Shown here: positions 34,882-46,689 of the stretch, one piece after another
Layout of the letters: the number at the start of each line of letters is the position of its first letter
Numbering within the stretch: the first letter of the stretch is position 1
From: Blattamonas nauphoetae
Taxonomy: Eukaryota > Preaxostyla > Oxymonadida
Direction of reading: 5' to 3'
DNA length: 64,000 nucleotides
Assembly: GCA_033064195.1 (NCBI GenBank)
Contig: JARBJD010000018.1
Span: 310,001-374,000, forward strand
Notes under the pieces: model-generated
Database searches by the model: none
The model's input: the letters and a program-made list of their open reading frames with translations, nothing else
Told to the model about the DNA's origin: nothing
Made by a program: the position numbers and the translations under genes

Positions 34882-35593
34882 GCAGTGTATTATATTTTTG
34901 GATCAGTTCATTGATGAGTGTCTGTTGTTGTCCGACAATTGAACATAATTCCTGAATGGCTTTGATACAAAAACAGGAGAGTTCTGCATACTCAACTTGA
35001 AGACAATCTGGATTGGAATCATTCACAACTTCAGGGAATATCTCTTGGATCTGTTGTGCAATCACACCAATGTGTTTCTTCTCACTTTCCTTCTTCAAGC
35101 ATTCACATTTCTCTTTGCAATTCTTCAAGTGTTCTTCATCTGTCTCATTCTCTATTTGCTTTGTGACTTTGCTGATCTTCGAGTCGAATGTGTTGAACTG
35201 ATACTGCACAATTTCGACTTTATTCAATTGTTCAAGAACATTAGGGTATGGAACAATATTCCTTTTGACTCTTCTGTCTGAAAGCTGAGAAAAACTTCCA
35301 GTTGATGATATTGAAAACACTCCTGAACCAGTATCCTCATCGTAGTAATACAATGCTGGTGTATCACAGGGAGACCACATTACGATGCCATCACCATTGA
35401 ACTGAATTCCAGATGTTTCTGCAATCGATTGCGAAATTGAAATACCAGACTTAAATGTTGAAGCCGGATATGTTCCAGGATACTTCGGAAGTGATCCCTC
35501 TGATATATTCCACTTCGCTCCATTAACATTTATCAATCCCCCAATTGTTGGTGTTGCAATACCAGCTGAGCTAGTTTTGTACAGAATCAACAC
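34865..35593 (-). CDS. Peptidase S74-type (intramolecular chaperone) protein of the capsid block
   Basis: The minus-strand frame carries the S74 hallmark: SDRRVKRNIVPYPNVLEQL (Ser-Asp-x-Arg-x-Lys near the cleavage site), VQYQFN, KHIGVIAQQIQEIFPEVV and LQVEYAELSCFCIKAIQEL, then a coiled end. In phage tail-spike and other fibre proteins this domain helps a trimer fold and is then cut off. Upstream is a Gly- and beta-rich stretch as in fibres. The N-terminal boundary is uncertain. A fibre-like virion protein is inferred. Confidence 0.7.
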   Translation of the reverse strand: MLILYKTSSAGIATPTIGGLINVNGAKWNISEGSLPKYPGTYPASTFKSGISISQSIAETSGIQFNGDGIVMWSPCDTPALYYYDEDTGSGVFSISSTGSFSQLSDRRVKRNIVPYPNVLEQLNKVEIVQYQFNTFDSKISKVTKQIENETDEEHLKNCKEKCECLKKESEKKHIGVIAQQIQEIFPEVVNDSNPDCLQVEYAELSCFCIKAIQELCSIVGQQQTLINELIQKYNTLLSIPT

Positions 35594-35861
35594 TCCCGTT
35601 TTATTGTTTCAAATCACTCAGTTCATTCCATTCAAACCATTTTTTGGGGCAAAACCTTATCTTTTCACTAGATCACAACTGAAGTTGATCAAACCCATTA
35701 TTTTATCAAATGACGTCAGGAAGTGTCAAAGCTGAGAATTGTTGTGAATGGTAATGAAATATGATAAAAGATGACTCACTTACTCCTTTCTTCGAAGAGA
35801 AACCATAATATTGCTCTCGTGTGACAGCCATTTTCGCCGTTCGGTTGTTCTCAACGAGTCT

Positions 35862-38800
35862 TCAGGTCCAACTCAACAGTATTTCATTCGTCACCTCGAG
35901 TAGATCGTCATATTCTCGTTTCCTTTCTCTCTTCCAATCTTGTGACAAACAGGACGATGATTTTAATGCCACTGTTCCACACAGAGCGAGAGCGAGCGAT
36001 TTGGATACAGAGAAGTCAGCGGATGGATGGAAAGACGAGCTGACGTGAGGACGGAACAGACAAGCGATTGCGTTTCGGAACATAGTCTGTGGTGAAGAGC
36101 TTGTTCTCTCAGTCGCATCAGAATGTTCGTCAGCGTCGACACAAACAGAGCTGACCGAATTGTCGGCGCGGAAGAGAGAGAGGAGGAGGACGAAGACAGC
36201 CGAGCGTGCGACGGGAGACGGGGTGACGAGGCAGCGGGAGATGATGTGGAGAGCTTCGGAGTACGGCGAGACTGACCCGGATCGAGTTGTGTCGTCGAAG
36301 GTGACCATGTCGTCCTTCAGAAGGAGGTCGGTGATCATGCACACGTACTTAACAGCAGAAACAAGGTCGACCTCCTCTTTGTGCATCTTGAGGCGAGTGG
36401 ACGGAGGGAACGCCATGTCGTTTGTCTTCTGGGCATCAGCGTGGGGAGGGATGGAGAGAGGGAAGCAGGAAAACAGATTTGTGAAGTGTCCTCCACGTCC
36501 TCCGCTGGACGCTCCTCCCCATTCTGAGCCTCGTCCACCAAACGACTTCTGCAGCGAGAACTGTCGGAACTCGTCCATCGCGTCGAAGTTCTCGTCGTCT
36601 TCTTCGTCTTGAAGTTGAGTTGTGAGGTCAGTCGCTTGTCCTTCCTCCGCCTCCGACGGGACACTGTCGGAGAATGGAGTGGGTGTGTCTTGGAGTGTGA
36701 AGGACGACGAGCGTGCAAGTGAAGACTGGCCGCGAGGGAGTGACGGTGATGAGATGGCCAGTACACGCTGTGAGACTGGTCTCGAGCCGAGTCGTGGGAA
36801 CGTGCCCGGCGTGCTGGGAGCTGGTGGAGTGGTGGTCTGTGTCGATATGGACGGGGAAATGGTGGGTGTCTGCTTGAGGTGTGGCGACTCTGACTTGTGA
36901 TCGTCCATCGCACTGGACGGGGAAGGAGTGTCGAGCTCCTCGTCTGTGGCGTTTTCTGTGGTCTCTTCTTTTGTGTGGGTGATCGGGTTTCCGTGCAAAT
37001 CGAGTGTGTTGTCGTGGGACGAAAGGATGAACGACGACACTCGCTCGTCTCTGAACTTCGTCTCGTCGAAGTCCGCATCTGCCGACGTTTTGATCACATT
37101 CCACCTGCCCACCACGCTCTGCATGTTGCAGAAGCTGTTGGGCGGTCTCTGCTTCAGCTTGATCGCGGTGTTGAGGTGGAGATAGAGCGAGGCACGTGTG
37201 GTTTCGAAGTCAGCTGACTCTTCCTTCCACAGCTGGATCATGGCCGTGCACACTGCACATCCAGACTGCCTCGAATGGCGGTTTTGACTGTGAAAGCTCG
37301 CCAGCTCGTTCCACTTCTTCTCGCGAGCGTGTTTTCTCTCTGCGTACTGCGACATTCGCTTGATCAGGACCGACATCTCCATCTTGACATCTTCGCGTGC
37401 GTCGGGAGATGAAGCAGAAGTGTTCAACTTGGCGATGCGGGTGAGAGTGGCTTTCGTCGGGGCGAAGGGGAGAGATGCGAGGGAGAGTGGGGGCATGTCG
37501 TGCAGGAACACCTTGAAGAGATGGTTCAGCACATCGAAGTTGTCCTTCGTTGTGGCGGAGCGGTTGTAGCGGTTGATCTGGTTTTGGTACAGGAACGAGC
37601 GAGGGCCGATCGAGAGAGGGAATATTTGGTTGGAGGCGAAGAGTGGGATGAGCGAGCCAAGCGACACAATGACACAGTGAGCCTTTGGGAACGAGATTGG
37701 ATGAGACAGGGCAGACTCGATGCGGCTGATCGAGACGAGAGGGACTGGGGATTGGGTCTTCTGCCGCGGAGCAGATCGGGCGAGAAGGGAGTCATCAGGC
37801 TGGACAGTCGACGAGAGCGGGTATACCGTGGAGAGGAAAGGGGCGACGTTGAAGAAGGAGAAGACCAGCGCGATGCCGTTCTTGTCTTTGAAGGAGAGCA
37901 GGCGAGCTTTCGACGAGTGGATGAGAGTGTAGATGAGGACGAAGGACGTGGTGCAGATCTTCACGCAGTAATCAATCACCAACAACTCGAACTCAGCATG
38001 CTCAGCAAACTGCTCGCTCGACTCCCGTCCTGCTGCGGTGCGCTGGATGGTGTGGATGAGAGAGACGCTCTGGCTGACGATGGAGGAGAGGATGTTTTCG
38101 AGTTCTGAATGTCGAAGGACTCAGCGAGGCCCTGCTCGAGATAGCCGAACAATCGTCCGAGGCATTCGATCCGCTTCATCAGCTCTTCGGCGAGGAGAAG
38201 GGGGTTGGATACCGCAAACAGAGATATCGCAAACTGAGAACAATCATCGATTCCTCGCATGGTGTCGATATGCGGTGCTGCTGGTGTGGCTTCCAGTTGT
38301 TCGGCGGAGAGAGCAGGCGGTCGTTCAGCAGAGCCTGTTGTTGTTTTGATTCCTCCCGTTTTCCGTCACTCATCCGACGCGAGCAATTGGGCGACGTTCT
38401 CGACAGAGTGCTGATTGACGAGGAAGAGGACAGGGACGTTCTCCTCCATCAGCACGTCGATGTAATACTCGCCCACCTTCACGTGCGACAGCGAAGACGT
38501 GAACACGAGTCGCAGGTGGGAGAGAGTCGGCGCAGGCTGGAGGATGACCAGCGGGGGATGGAGGAGCGTGCTTGTGATGGTGCCCTGAGTCGTTGCGGGG
38601 TCGAACATCGCCCAAAAGGCGCCGCTGTTGATTGGAAGGAAGGGGATGGGAAGACACCCCAGCTCTCGCTCCGATTCGAGCAGGGCCTCCAACCACGACG
38701 ACTTCTCCCCACAGCCATACTTGGTCAGTGTGGCCTCCTTCACCATTCTTCCGACGATCGAAAGAAGCGAGTGCCCCCGCTTGACAGCCACTGTCAGAAT

Positions 38801-40968
38801 CTGAGCATCCTCAAAATCCGTTGAGTGCGCTTCGGTGTCGTAGTCTGTGATTTGAGGCTTGCTCGATACCTTCGAGTGCTTGGCTGTTGACTTGCCTTGT
38901 TTGGAAAGAGCGTCCTTCACGTTCTGCTCGCTCTGTATTCTGTCGCGGATGAGGGTGTGCAGGAATGTTGTCGCGGATGAGGGTGTGCAGGAATGTTGTC
39001 GCGGATGAGGGTGTGCAGGAATGTTGTCGCGGTGTGCTCGAAGTAATGCAGCTTCGACATGTTCTCGCCCTCCTTCACGTCCAGCCCGTCCTTCTTTGCC
39101 TGCGACATCGCTCGATCCCAATCGGCGAGGGAGAGTGGATCACCCAAATCTCGTCCTGACCTGTCCGCGTCTTCCGCTGTCCACTTCACTGTGTCGTCGC
39201 TGTGTGCACGGAACGGATTCGGAAGAGGATGCTGTGTTGTGTGCTGAGGATCGTCCTTGGTTTGCTCGGACGGTGATTCTGGCCTGGCATCGATGTTCTC
39301 TGAGGTCGTGCGTGGGGATGTCTTCGTCGGAGATGTTCCACTGATCAAACGTGTCCCATCCATTGGTGTGTCTGGTGTGCGGGTTGGAGTTGGCTGAGGG
39401 TGACATGTTGTGGGAGAAGAAGTCCAGCGAGGACATCGCCCAGAACGAGGATGGTGGGAGGATGAACGGCGACAGCAGATAGGTCGGTTCGTGCCACGTG
39501 AGGGACGTGGAAGTGACGTGTGCTGGCTCGTAGAAAGGCGAGAGGTGGATGTCGGCGAGGTTGATGGGGTGGAGCAGAGGGAACGAGGGAGGCATCGCAC
39601 ATGGGTGTCTATTGACGAAGGGGTACTAGGCGCTTGTGAGGAGAGGGTGGACGATGGACGACGGTTGGAGTTGGAGAGGCTCTGCGGAAGGAGGGGGATG
39701 AGGTAGTGTTCGATCGAGGCGGGTGACGAGAGGAGGAAGAACAGGTCTCTGCAGCTATCGCGGATGTGCGGAGCGGCTGAGCTTCCCACAGCGTTCGCCT
39801 CAGCCGCGATAGACGTGCTCATCCAGCTTGTGTCTTCCTTTTCTTGCGATCGGGGCTGTGTGATGGCCACAGGTGGAGAGCATGCCCCAAAATGAAGCCA
39901 GTCCATCGCACCGCAGTGGTAAGCGCTGTCTTGGAGCTGTTTGATGGTATGCGGTGGGGAGAAGAGAATCAAGTGTCTGAGAAGCGTCATGGCCTGGAGA
40001 AGAGGAGGTAGAGTGTGCAGTCCAATCGAGTCGACATCGTCTGTTTGGGAGCGGAAGGTGACAGGCAGGTCTCCAATTAAAAAAGCTGTGGGACGGGTGT
40101 GGAGGGCGACAAGGCGTTCGGTAACAGAAATGAACGGACCTGCTTTTGATTTGATCGATTGGTGGAGAGGAACCGATGGATGGAGGAGAGAGAAGAGAAT
40201 GATGGTGGAGTGGATGTGGAGGAAGGAGGAGAGCGATGGATACTCGTCGAGGAGGGTGATTGGGTATGATGTGATGGACGAGAGAGGAAGAGCGCTCGCC
40301 GGTGATGTGTCAATGTTGGTGGAACAGAAATTGGCGAAGTCAATCGAAATTGAGGACAGGAATGGGATGGTTGTGGGGGAGAGAGACGGCTGGTGGTGAA
40401 TAAAGAGGAGAAGGATCTCGATTGCCTAATCCAGCTGCGGCCAAAGTTTGCGTTGCTCCAGAAAGGAGGCAAGGAGAGAAGGGGTGGAATGGGAGAAGAT
40501 GAGTGACAATAGTGACAGGGAGAGCAACATGGTTGAGAGTAAGACATTGTTCCGTCTCTGTGAGGGATTTAGGGTGCAGGATAAAGAGCAGAGTGCCTGT
40601 GTGTATGAGACGAGAGCTTTAACCGCAGAAGAGATGAGTATGTTGTGTATCTTTCGAATTATGGTGATTGAAAGCAAATTTGGAGGCTGAGGAGCGGATC
40701 GGAACGGACATTCTATGAAGTGCTTTTCAAATCGTTCGAACTCTGGCGGTTCGAACAGATTTTGACGATTGCGGTTTGGTTTCAAGAGAGTCATCTTGAC
40801 AAAATGAATATGAGGCAGCGACCACGGACGATGTGAGTGCATAGTTGGAGTACAGAAGTGGTGGAGAAGGATCGTCGAATGAAGGATATAGCATTGTTGG
40901 GAGACTGAAATAAAACGTGGACAGTTATTGAGATGTTTGTCTCGATTGATTCCTGAGAGAAGAATCAA
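35862..40968 (-). pseudogene. Large helical, Ser/Pro-rich gene of unknown family (decayed)
   Basis: Minus-strand coding sequence of about 5 kb, GC-rich and unlike the capsid block beside it. The best-preserved part, 37985-35862, is 707 codons: helical segments (FNVAPFLSTVYPLSS, NHLFKVFLHDMPPLSLAS, KWNELASFHSQNRHSRQ), a long Ser/Pro/Thr linker and a helical end (VDLVSAVKYVCMITDLLLKD). Upstream, 40968-37986 is coding-like but changes frame several times (about 39600, 39300, 38940 and 38000). An in-frame TAG lies at about 40430 (LWPQLD, stop, AIEILLLF). Some changes may be introns, but the 28-bp triplication at 38941 is a real frame breaker. Helical-repeat scaffold proteins are possible relatives; I do not recognise the family. 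It was probably captured from the host by the element. Confidence 0.55.
38941..39032. repeat. 28-bp tandem triplication inside the large helical gene
   Basis: The unit TGTCGCGGATGAGGGTGTGC plus AGGAATGT stands three times at 38941, 38969 and 38997, followed by an 8-bp start of a fourth. With only one unit the minus frame would run from FEHTATTFLHTLIRD into RIQSEQNVKDALSK without a shift, so two extra units (56 bp) broke the frame. Confidence 0.9.
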
Positions 40969-41206
40969 AACGAGAGAGATCTGACCGAAGACGGGTCATT
41001 CTGTGGAGACTGCGCCAAGCTGCCGGAAAACAGATATTTTCCATCTTTTCCCCATATCATAGAAGTATACATGAAGAGAGAGAAAGTGTACGATAATTTC
41101 AATCAATTCTTGTGATGGAAGAAGATCGGACTCATTATCATTTCTGAGTGTTGCGATGAAAGAGATCAAGTGAAAAGATAAGCTTTTGCCCCCAAAAATT
41201 GCTTGA

Positions 41207-41717
41207 TTACAACAAATGAAGTGTTTTGAAACAATAAAAAAGGGGTGTCGATTCTGAGTGGGAACGACCCATCTTCATCATCCCAAGCACGATCTTCCTC
41301 TCAATCCCTCTCCTCTTCGCTTCTGCAATCCCATCCCCTTTGTGAAGTCGATTGAACAGAGTATCGTGCGCATCCACTGACACAATCCCAAACGCTCCTT
41401 CACATTGCATCGCTTCCACAGAACTGGCAACAAACGGTCTTCCATTCGCTTCTCGATCCACGTCACAGTCTGTCGGCGGAGAGGGGTTCGTCACATTCGC
41501 ATGTCGAAGCGGCGACTCTTCCGGATGGCGAATCTCATCCATCGTGCTGCCTGCCGCGACTTCAACGTCCACCTTCGCCACCTCGTCAGCGAAGTCCATC
41601 TCTTTCTCATTCAGAAGTTGCGAGGATCCCTTCGACGCTCCGTTCTTCTTTCGGCGCCAGAGCACCACCAGGACCACAAAAATGATGGCCAGCAGCACAA
41701 CCACAGAGCAGACAATC
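41207..41717 (-). pseudogene. Surface receptor remnant: membrane helix and start of pseudokinase
   Basis: The minus frame begins in a membrane helix (VVLLAIIFVVLVVLWRRKK), followed by an acidic juxtamembrane stretch and DTLFNRLHKG, which matches ETLFERLHGR in the receptor at 21205. The frame ends soon after, so most of the pseudokinase is missing. It continues the gene part at 43922-45303 across a 2.2-kb transposon. Confidence 0.75.
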
Positions 41718-42041
41718 GGGGACGACTATAACGCATCCCTCATTTTGACTATAACGCATCCCCAACCCATAATCGAGCTTTACACGATAGATGTTCTTTA
41801 GAACAGGCTGAAAAGTGGGAATTGGTAAGATTTTGGTCGAATGAGAGTGAATAAAGTGCTTAAGATGGAAGATCAAAGAACTGGAATCATCTTTGACTTC
41901 GATCAACCCATTTGTCACTTTCTTGAAAACAGGAAAAAACTTCGGGGGATACATGTATGACAACTGAGTAGGTTCAATAATCAATGAACGAATTACGAAC
42001 ATCAGGTCAAGAGCAGTGCGCGTTGGCGCTGTTTCATCTCC

Positions 42042-42620
42042 TTATCTTTCTCCAACTCTTCCGCCTGCTCTCTCTCTCTCTTCGCCCATTTTTATCGAAG
42101 CTGAATCATCTGCTGGTTGAGTGTGTGTTTGCTTCGTTCTGTTTTTCCATTTTGAGTTCGCGATCCTTCCCATCTTGCCTTTCTTCTCCTCAATTTCAAA
42201 ACGAGCTCTCGCTCCATATTCCAGTTCCTCATCCTCTTCTTTCTTTCTCAGAGTTCGTGTTTCACCTTTTTGTTGTTGGAGAGCTTCACGATAGATGCGT
42301 TTTCGTTCTGTGTCAGGGATCGGTTCAGGGCGAGAATAGAATACATCACCGTTGTCGGTACTCCCATTAATAACAGGATCATCTTTCGTCATCGATCGAG
42401 TCATCATTGTTTCGTTGATCTTTCGAGAATTATCGGCGTCGATTTCGTGTCGGCCTGTCTTCTGAATTACTCCATCCGTTTTAGCGTCCTCCAGATCGTC
42501 TTTATCGTTGTCTTCTGCAAATTTCTGGAATTTCAGCTATTCATCTCGTTCTAGTTGTCTGTGGCGTTCTTTTTCGACGACTTGGGTTGTACGCGAGATG
42601 AACATGGAACACATGTTAGG
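42042..42620 (-). pseudogene. Captured coiled-coil gene fragment
   Basis: A minus frame very rich in Glu, Lys, Arg and Gln: EKERHRQLERDE, an in-frame TAG, LKFQKFAEDNDKDDLEDAK, then KRIYREALQQQKGETRTLRK and a basic end. It looks like part of a coiled-coil protein, possibly a cytoskeletal or flagellar one (inference only). It is enclosed in the 2.2-kb element and has no visible start. Confidence 0.5.
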
Positions 42621-42857
42621 AGAGGCGAGGGAACGAGAGTATCATCCGTTAAGACGGCAGTGAGTGTTTGGGAGACTTGGATCGGCTTTAATAATCTTCG
42701 CACCAGGGAAGTCTTTGAGTTGAGAGAAGACAGATCCTTTCGAAATGAATGTTGCTGTTCTGTCCCAAACGCTGTCTCATGTCGACCCCATAGTGTCACC
42801 AGCACCGCGAGTATTCACATTTGGAGTGGCAGGAGGGGAAATTTCTTGGTTTAGTTG

Positions 42858-43375
42858 AGATGGACGATAACCGAGCTTGGGGAGTTCAACACGATCTTTC
42901 CCGCCTTATGATTGATGCAGGTCGGCTGGTGAATCTTCGGTATTGTATCCTCCTCCTGTTTTCATAGATATCTCCTTTCTTTCTTGTTGTTTCTGAGAGG
43001 AATCGCGATGGAGTGTTTCGATCGCTGTAAATTTCAATGTAAGATGCGGCTTGCGTGGCCAATCGGACGGGCTCTTGTCCTCCTCAACACTCTTTGGTGT
43101 CCCATCTTATTCCACAAAACCGGAATACGTTGTGGGGACATATTTGAATGCTTCTGCGTGTTTCATTGAAGCTCTTGGTCTGTCTCTGGAATTTGGTTTG
43201 GGCGGAGTCTGTATTCCACAAGCCCTATTCAGAGCGTGTCGCATTAGAGCTTCGGCAGTCGTTGGTCGGATTGTCGATAGAGATCAAGGTCAACTCCAAG
43301 CTTGAAGTTAATTTGACATGCACTGCTCCCTTGGCGAACAATAAAGATGGAGATTTTGAGGTCGATTTGAATTAG
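42858..43375 (+). pseudogene. Second captured coding fragment, unknown family
   Basis: Starts MDDNRAWGVQHDLSRLMID with a possible short intron (GTATTG...TTCATAG, about 42938-42966). Coding-like stretches in shifting frames end with SLVGLSIEIKVNSKLEVNLT and a stop at 43375. No family is recognised. Confidence 0.35.
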
Positions 43376-43921
43376 GATAATATGCTGATATTGACGATTC
43401 TGCTGTTCCTGAACAATGTTTAGGCTGCAGATTTGTGCTGAACAGGGAGGTTCTGTAGTGCAAAAACCTCAGAATCATCCAAAAGAAGATTCAGATCGTT
43501 CGGGACATCTTGGATGGCTGCAGTACTAGAGGCGCACTTGAAGTTGGTCGGAGACATCTAATAATTGGTGGAGAGTCGCGATCGTTTCGATGTGAAAGAA
43601 ACACGATCGAATCGAAAAAGAAATGGTTTTGGTGAATCAAAACTCATTCAATAGAAGTCTTGCTGCAGTTCAAACATGTGAATGAAGAGTATCCACGAGG
43701 AATGGATTGTGATCAAACCCATTTATGGAAATCGGTCTGCCTTTTCACCATGAACGAATCTTTCCTCACAGAAATAGTTTTTATCACCGAAATTTGGTTT
43801 TCTCTTCTCATTTATATCACTCTCACTTCCCAATTTGGAAAACGCATCTCCCATCGTAAAGCTAAACAATGGGTTGGGGATGCGTTATCGACAAAAGAGG
43901 GGATGCGTTATAGTCGTCCCC

Positions 43922-45303
43922 CAGACAATCACAGGAATCAGCCACGGAAGCGTTTTCTGAAGCGTGAGAGCTTTTCGATCTCGAAGACTCGGAAGGAACG
44001 TGAACGAGGAGGTTCGGAGGTCGTGTCCGTAGACCAGGCACGCATCCCATTTCGCATCCGACGAGAGCGACGACAGAGAGGAGGAGGCGACGGAAAGAGC
44101 GATGTGAGTCTCATTCCACGATTCCACAGACGACAACGAGAGAGCAATCGAAGCAGGCTTGTTCGCTTTCGACGATTGGGACGATGACGATTCGGACACT
44201 TCCAATGAAAGACCACACGGAATCAGCTTCGATCCAACAAGCACAACGGAGAACGAGTCTTTCTGTTTCGACTGCGTGCTTGTGCTGTTCTTCACGTCCA
44301 GCGAAGCAACAAAATGCGGCGATTTCAGTTCACTTCCATTCAACAATACCGAACATTCCATCAACGACGAGATCCAATGATCTTCGATCATGTCGGAAGC
44401 AGAAGGAAGAATCGTGATGTTTCCCGATTTGCACATCACATCTTGCTGAGCCGAAGGGAAGCGCGTGAATCGTGGTCCATTGCTCAGAATCTGCGTCGAC
44501 TTCAGTGAAAGATTGCTCGACTCCATCCAAATCTCACCCATCCCAATCGACGAGAATTCACACGAATGAGTGCTCATCGTGGCATCGTGCAACTTGATCA
44601 GCCCTGTCTCCCACGAACACAGTTCATCCGCATCATCCACAAGATCAGATGAGGATGGAACACCAGAAATGTGAACTGAATCCAGCACCAACTCTCCACC
44701 ATTCACGTCAATGAGAACGAATGAGAGATCGCCTGTTTGGACAACAATACTAACTTTGTCGATGGTAAGCGTGCCAGCAACAGAAACGAGACCAGGTGAG
44801 TCATCATGCGAAGCTGTTGACGGAATGACGAGTGTGGGAGGAACAGCGTGCTTCTCAAACGAGGCAACCTGCCCACTTTCGATGACGATCGACGAGGAGA
44901 GAGAGACTTTCGTCACAATTTTGAGGACGATTGTTTGGACTGAGTATGCATTGACGATCATCCACGCAACATCCACCGACGAGCAAGGACGAGCTGAATT
45001 TCCACACAGCTTGGGATTCTGATGCGAAGAGTCGTTGGCAAACACAGTGAGAGGATCTGGTTGTGATCCTGTTGAGAGAACCAGACCAGTGCAGGGGATG
45101 GAAAAGATCGGGGAGCTTTTCCTCACCACAGAGACGACTGGATACGACGTGTCAAATTTGACCGTGTCTGGCCACCCAATCGCCTCTTCTGATGACGAAC
45201 CATGAGTTCTCGAATTGAATTCTATTTCGATTGGTTTTTCGCAACCATCGAGCGACACGAGGAAGGTTTCCCCGACCGGAAGATCAGTCCCTCCAAATCG
45301 CAA
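43922..45303 (-). pseudogene. Surface receptor remnant: beta-sandwich/beta-helix region
   Basis: Minus frame of about 450 codons matching the receptor part at 19500-20830. GWPDTVKFDTSYPVVSVV corresponds to GWPDSLAFDTPFTIQSIV, and CGNSARPCSSVDVAWMIV to CGESTRPCSSVEVGWEIV. SSDLVDDADELCSWETGLIK, FPSAQQDVMCKSGNITIL, VVLVGSKLIPCGLSLEV and the start of the membrane helix (PWLIPVIV) also align in order. The N-terminal domains are missing beyond 45303. With 41207-41717 it is a second member of the receptor family, within the inner element. Confidence 0.75.
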
Positions 45304-46260
45304 CCTCGCCGTCGTTCACCAACAACTCCGAACTTGCTCCTGTCCTTCGCCAATACATCGACCACTTCTTCGCCAATCCCGTCATGAGCGGTGGAAGGGC
45401 TGCTACTCTCAACAGTCAAAACGCTCATCCACAAGTCGCTCCTCGTCCACCTCCGCTCTCTCGACACTCCTTTCACCTCCCCACAACTTGATGTCATCTC
45501 GCCAGAAGAAGGCAAAGACACGAAATCACCCACTCTCCTCTCCCTCGTCTCCTCCCACAACCACTCGCTCATTCCAAACGTTCTGTACGAATCCCTCTGC
45601 CGCCTCCTCCCGTTTCATCGCCATGCTCCTCTGCAACATCGTCTCCCTCGCTGCTCAACGGTCGTCAGCCTGTGACAAGACGAAGCAGTCACAGTCCAAC
45701 CTCTCTTTCCTTCCCGCCACTCTCCCTCGCAAAGAGAGACACTCCATCGCCGAGTCTATGTTGGCGTTGCGACTGAACATGTTCTCGAAGGAGAAATGGA
45801 AGCCCCACAAATTTCTCCAGCTGATTCAGCGGATCCTCTTCGACTTATTGGACTCCGAGATGCACAAGCTCGGGTTCTCTTCCATCTCGCTGTCACCCCT
45901 CCGACAATCGATCCGACTCAACATGTCTGTTGTTGCAGCAGTCAACACGGGTCTCAGGTCCATCTCCGAGATCTCCGAGGGGTGTACGGACCAAACACAA
46001 CCACATCTTTCGCTTCTCCCTTCGCATCAAAATTGGTCATCAACCCATTTGCTCCCGATGCTGGCAAAGTTGTTCATCCCCACCTCCACGGGCAAATGCT
46101 CAAGCGACTGAAACACCAAAGACTGAAGAAACGAAAAAGGAGAAGCCCGAATCGCTGAAAGAGGAGAAACTGGCGACGAAGAAAGAAGAACGAAAGACAC
46201 AGACGAAGGCCAATCAATCCGAAACGCTAAGTCGTTCATCAAGCAACTCAAGTTCCTAGA
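45285..46260 (+). pseudogene. Decayed coding sequence of unknown family
   Basis: Coding-like stretches in changing plus frames: NSELAPVLRQYIDHFFANPV, then LLLSTVKTLIHKSLLVHLRS and HNHSLIPNVLYESLCRLLPF, then RKERHSIAESMLALRLNMFS and KFLQLIQRILFDLLDSEMHK, ending in a Lys/Glu-rich tail. The pattern is helical. It may be another captured host gene; frame changes may be introns or breaks. Confidence 0.35.
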
Positions 46261-46689
46261 CATGTTCTGGGTGGGATGGGACGGAAAAAAGTGGGATTTT
46301 GCCTGGGATTTTTGCCCATTTTTTTTAAATCTTTCAACATTACTTTCATTATCAATATTCCACACCGTATCAATGAATTACATCACATTTAATGCAAAAT
46401 TTCTGCAATTTGTCGCAAAAGTGCTGTGATCCGATGATCGAACCCAAAAAGCGATCCGTCAATCAATGGATTCGGAGGTAGTCATCACACACTCACTCCC
46501 GTATGCCCACACACATTCTCTTCGAAGTTGAGATCTCTCCCCCACACATTACTTGGATGATAACTCGGATTTGTTGTTTTTTGGATGACTTCGATGCTGT
46601 TTTGCTGTGTGCTGATTTTGTGGTGAATGGTGAAGCCAGCTTTCCTCATCATTTCTTTGTCAATCATCCATTCAAGTCTTCAACACTGA
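46261..46689. other. Non-coding stretch
   Basis: AT-rich; starts with repeated TGGGATTTT words (46265-46320) like those at 49530-49905. No gene seen. Confidence 0.45.

Larger units (their letters stand above)
31067..35593. mobile_element. Fossil block of virus-like capsid genes (Polinton/Maverick-like)
   Basis: A compact, AT-rich run of four genes with tiny gaps: two related capsid-like genes, a 136-residue gene, and on the other strand a gene with a peptidase S74-type chaperone end. Gene order and style resemble the structural module of Polintons of anaerobic protists. I see no DNA polymerase, integrase, packaging ATPase or protease, so only a structural module is present. It is partly broken (about one break in the module; the rest looks open). 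The moderate decay suggests a fairly young fossil. It lies wholly within the MULE ends. Confidence 0.6.
41718..43921. mobile_element. 2.2-kb MULE-like element inside a receptor remnant
   Basis: The inverted ends start GGGGACGACTATAACGCATC and hold two copies of CTATAACGCATCCCC or close variants, then GAGCTTTAC-type sequence (about 70 bp). CAGACAATC stands on both sides (41709-41717 and 43922-43930), a 9-bp target duplication, and the receptor's membrane helix is completed by joining the two sides. No transposase is inside. Two coding-like pieces are (minus 42042-42620; plus about 42858-43375), so it is Pack-MULE-like. Confidence 0.85.

Noticed and set aside
35862-40968. BEACH-domain or dymeclin/HID1-type assignment of the large helical gene
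   Set aside because: A few stretches (for example VVGRWNVIKTS) look suggestive, but no signature motif or ordered domain could be confirmed by eye.
45215-46111. 298-codon plus frame as a complete gene
   Set aside because: Only its second half looks coding; the first half is the shadow of another frame and of the minus-strand receptor remnant.
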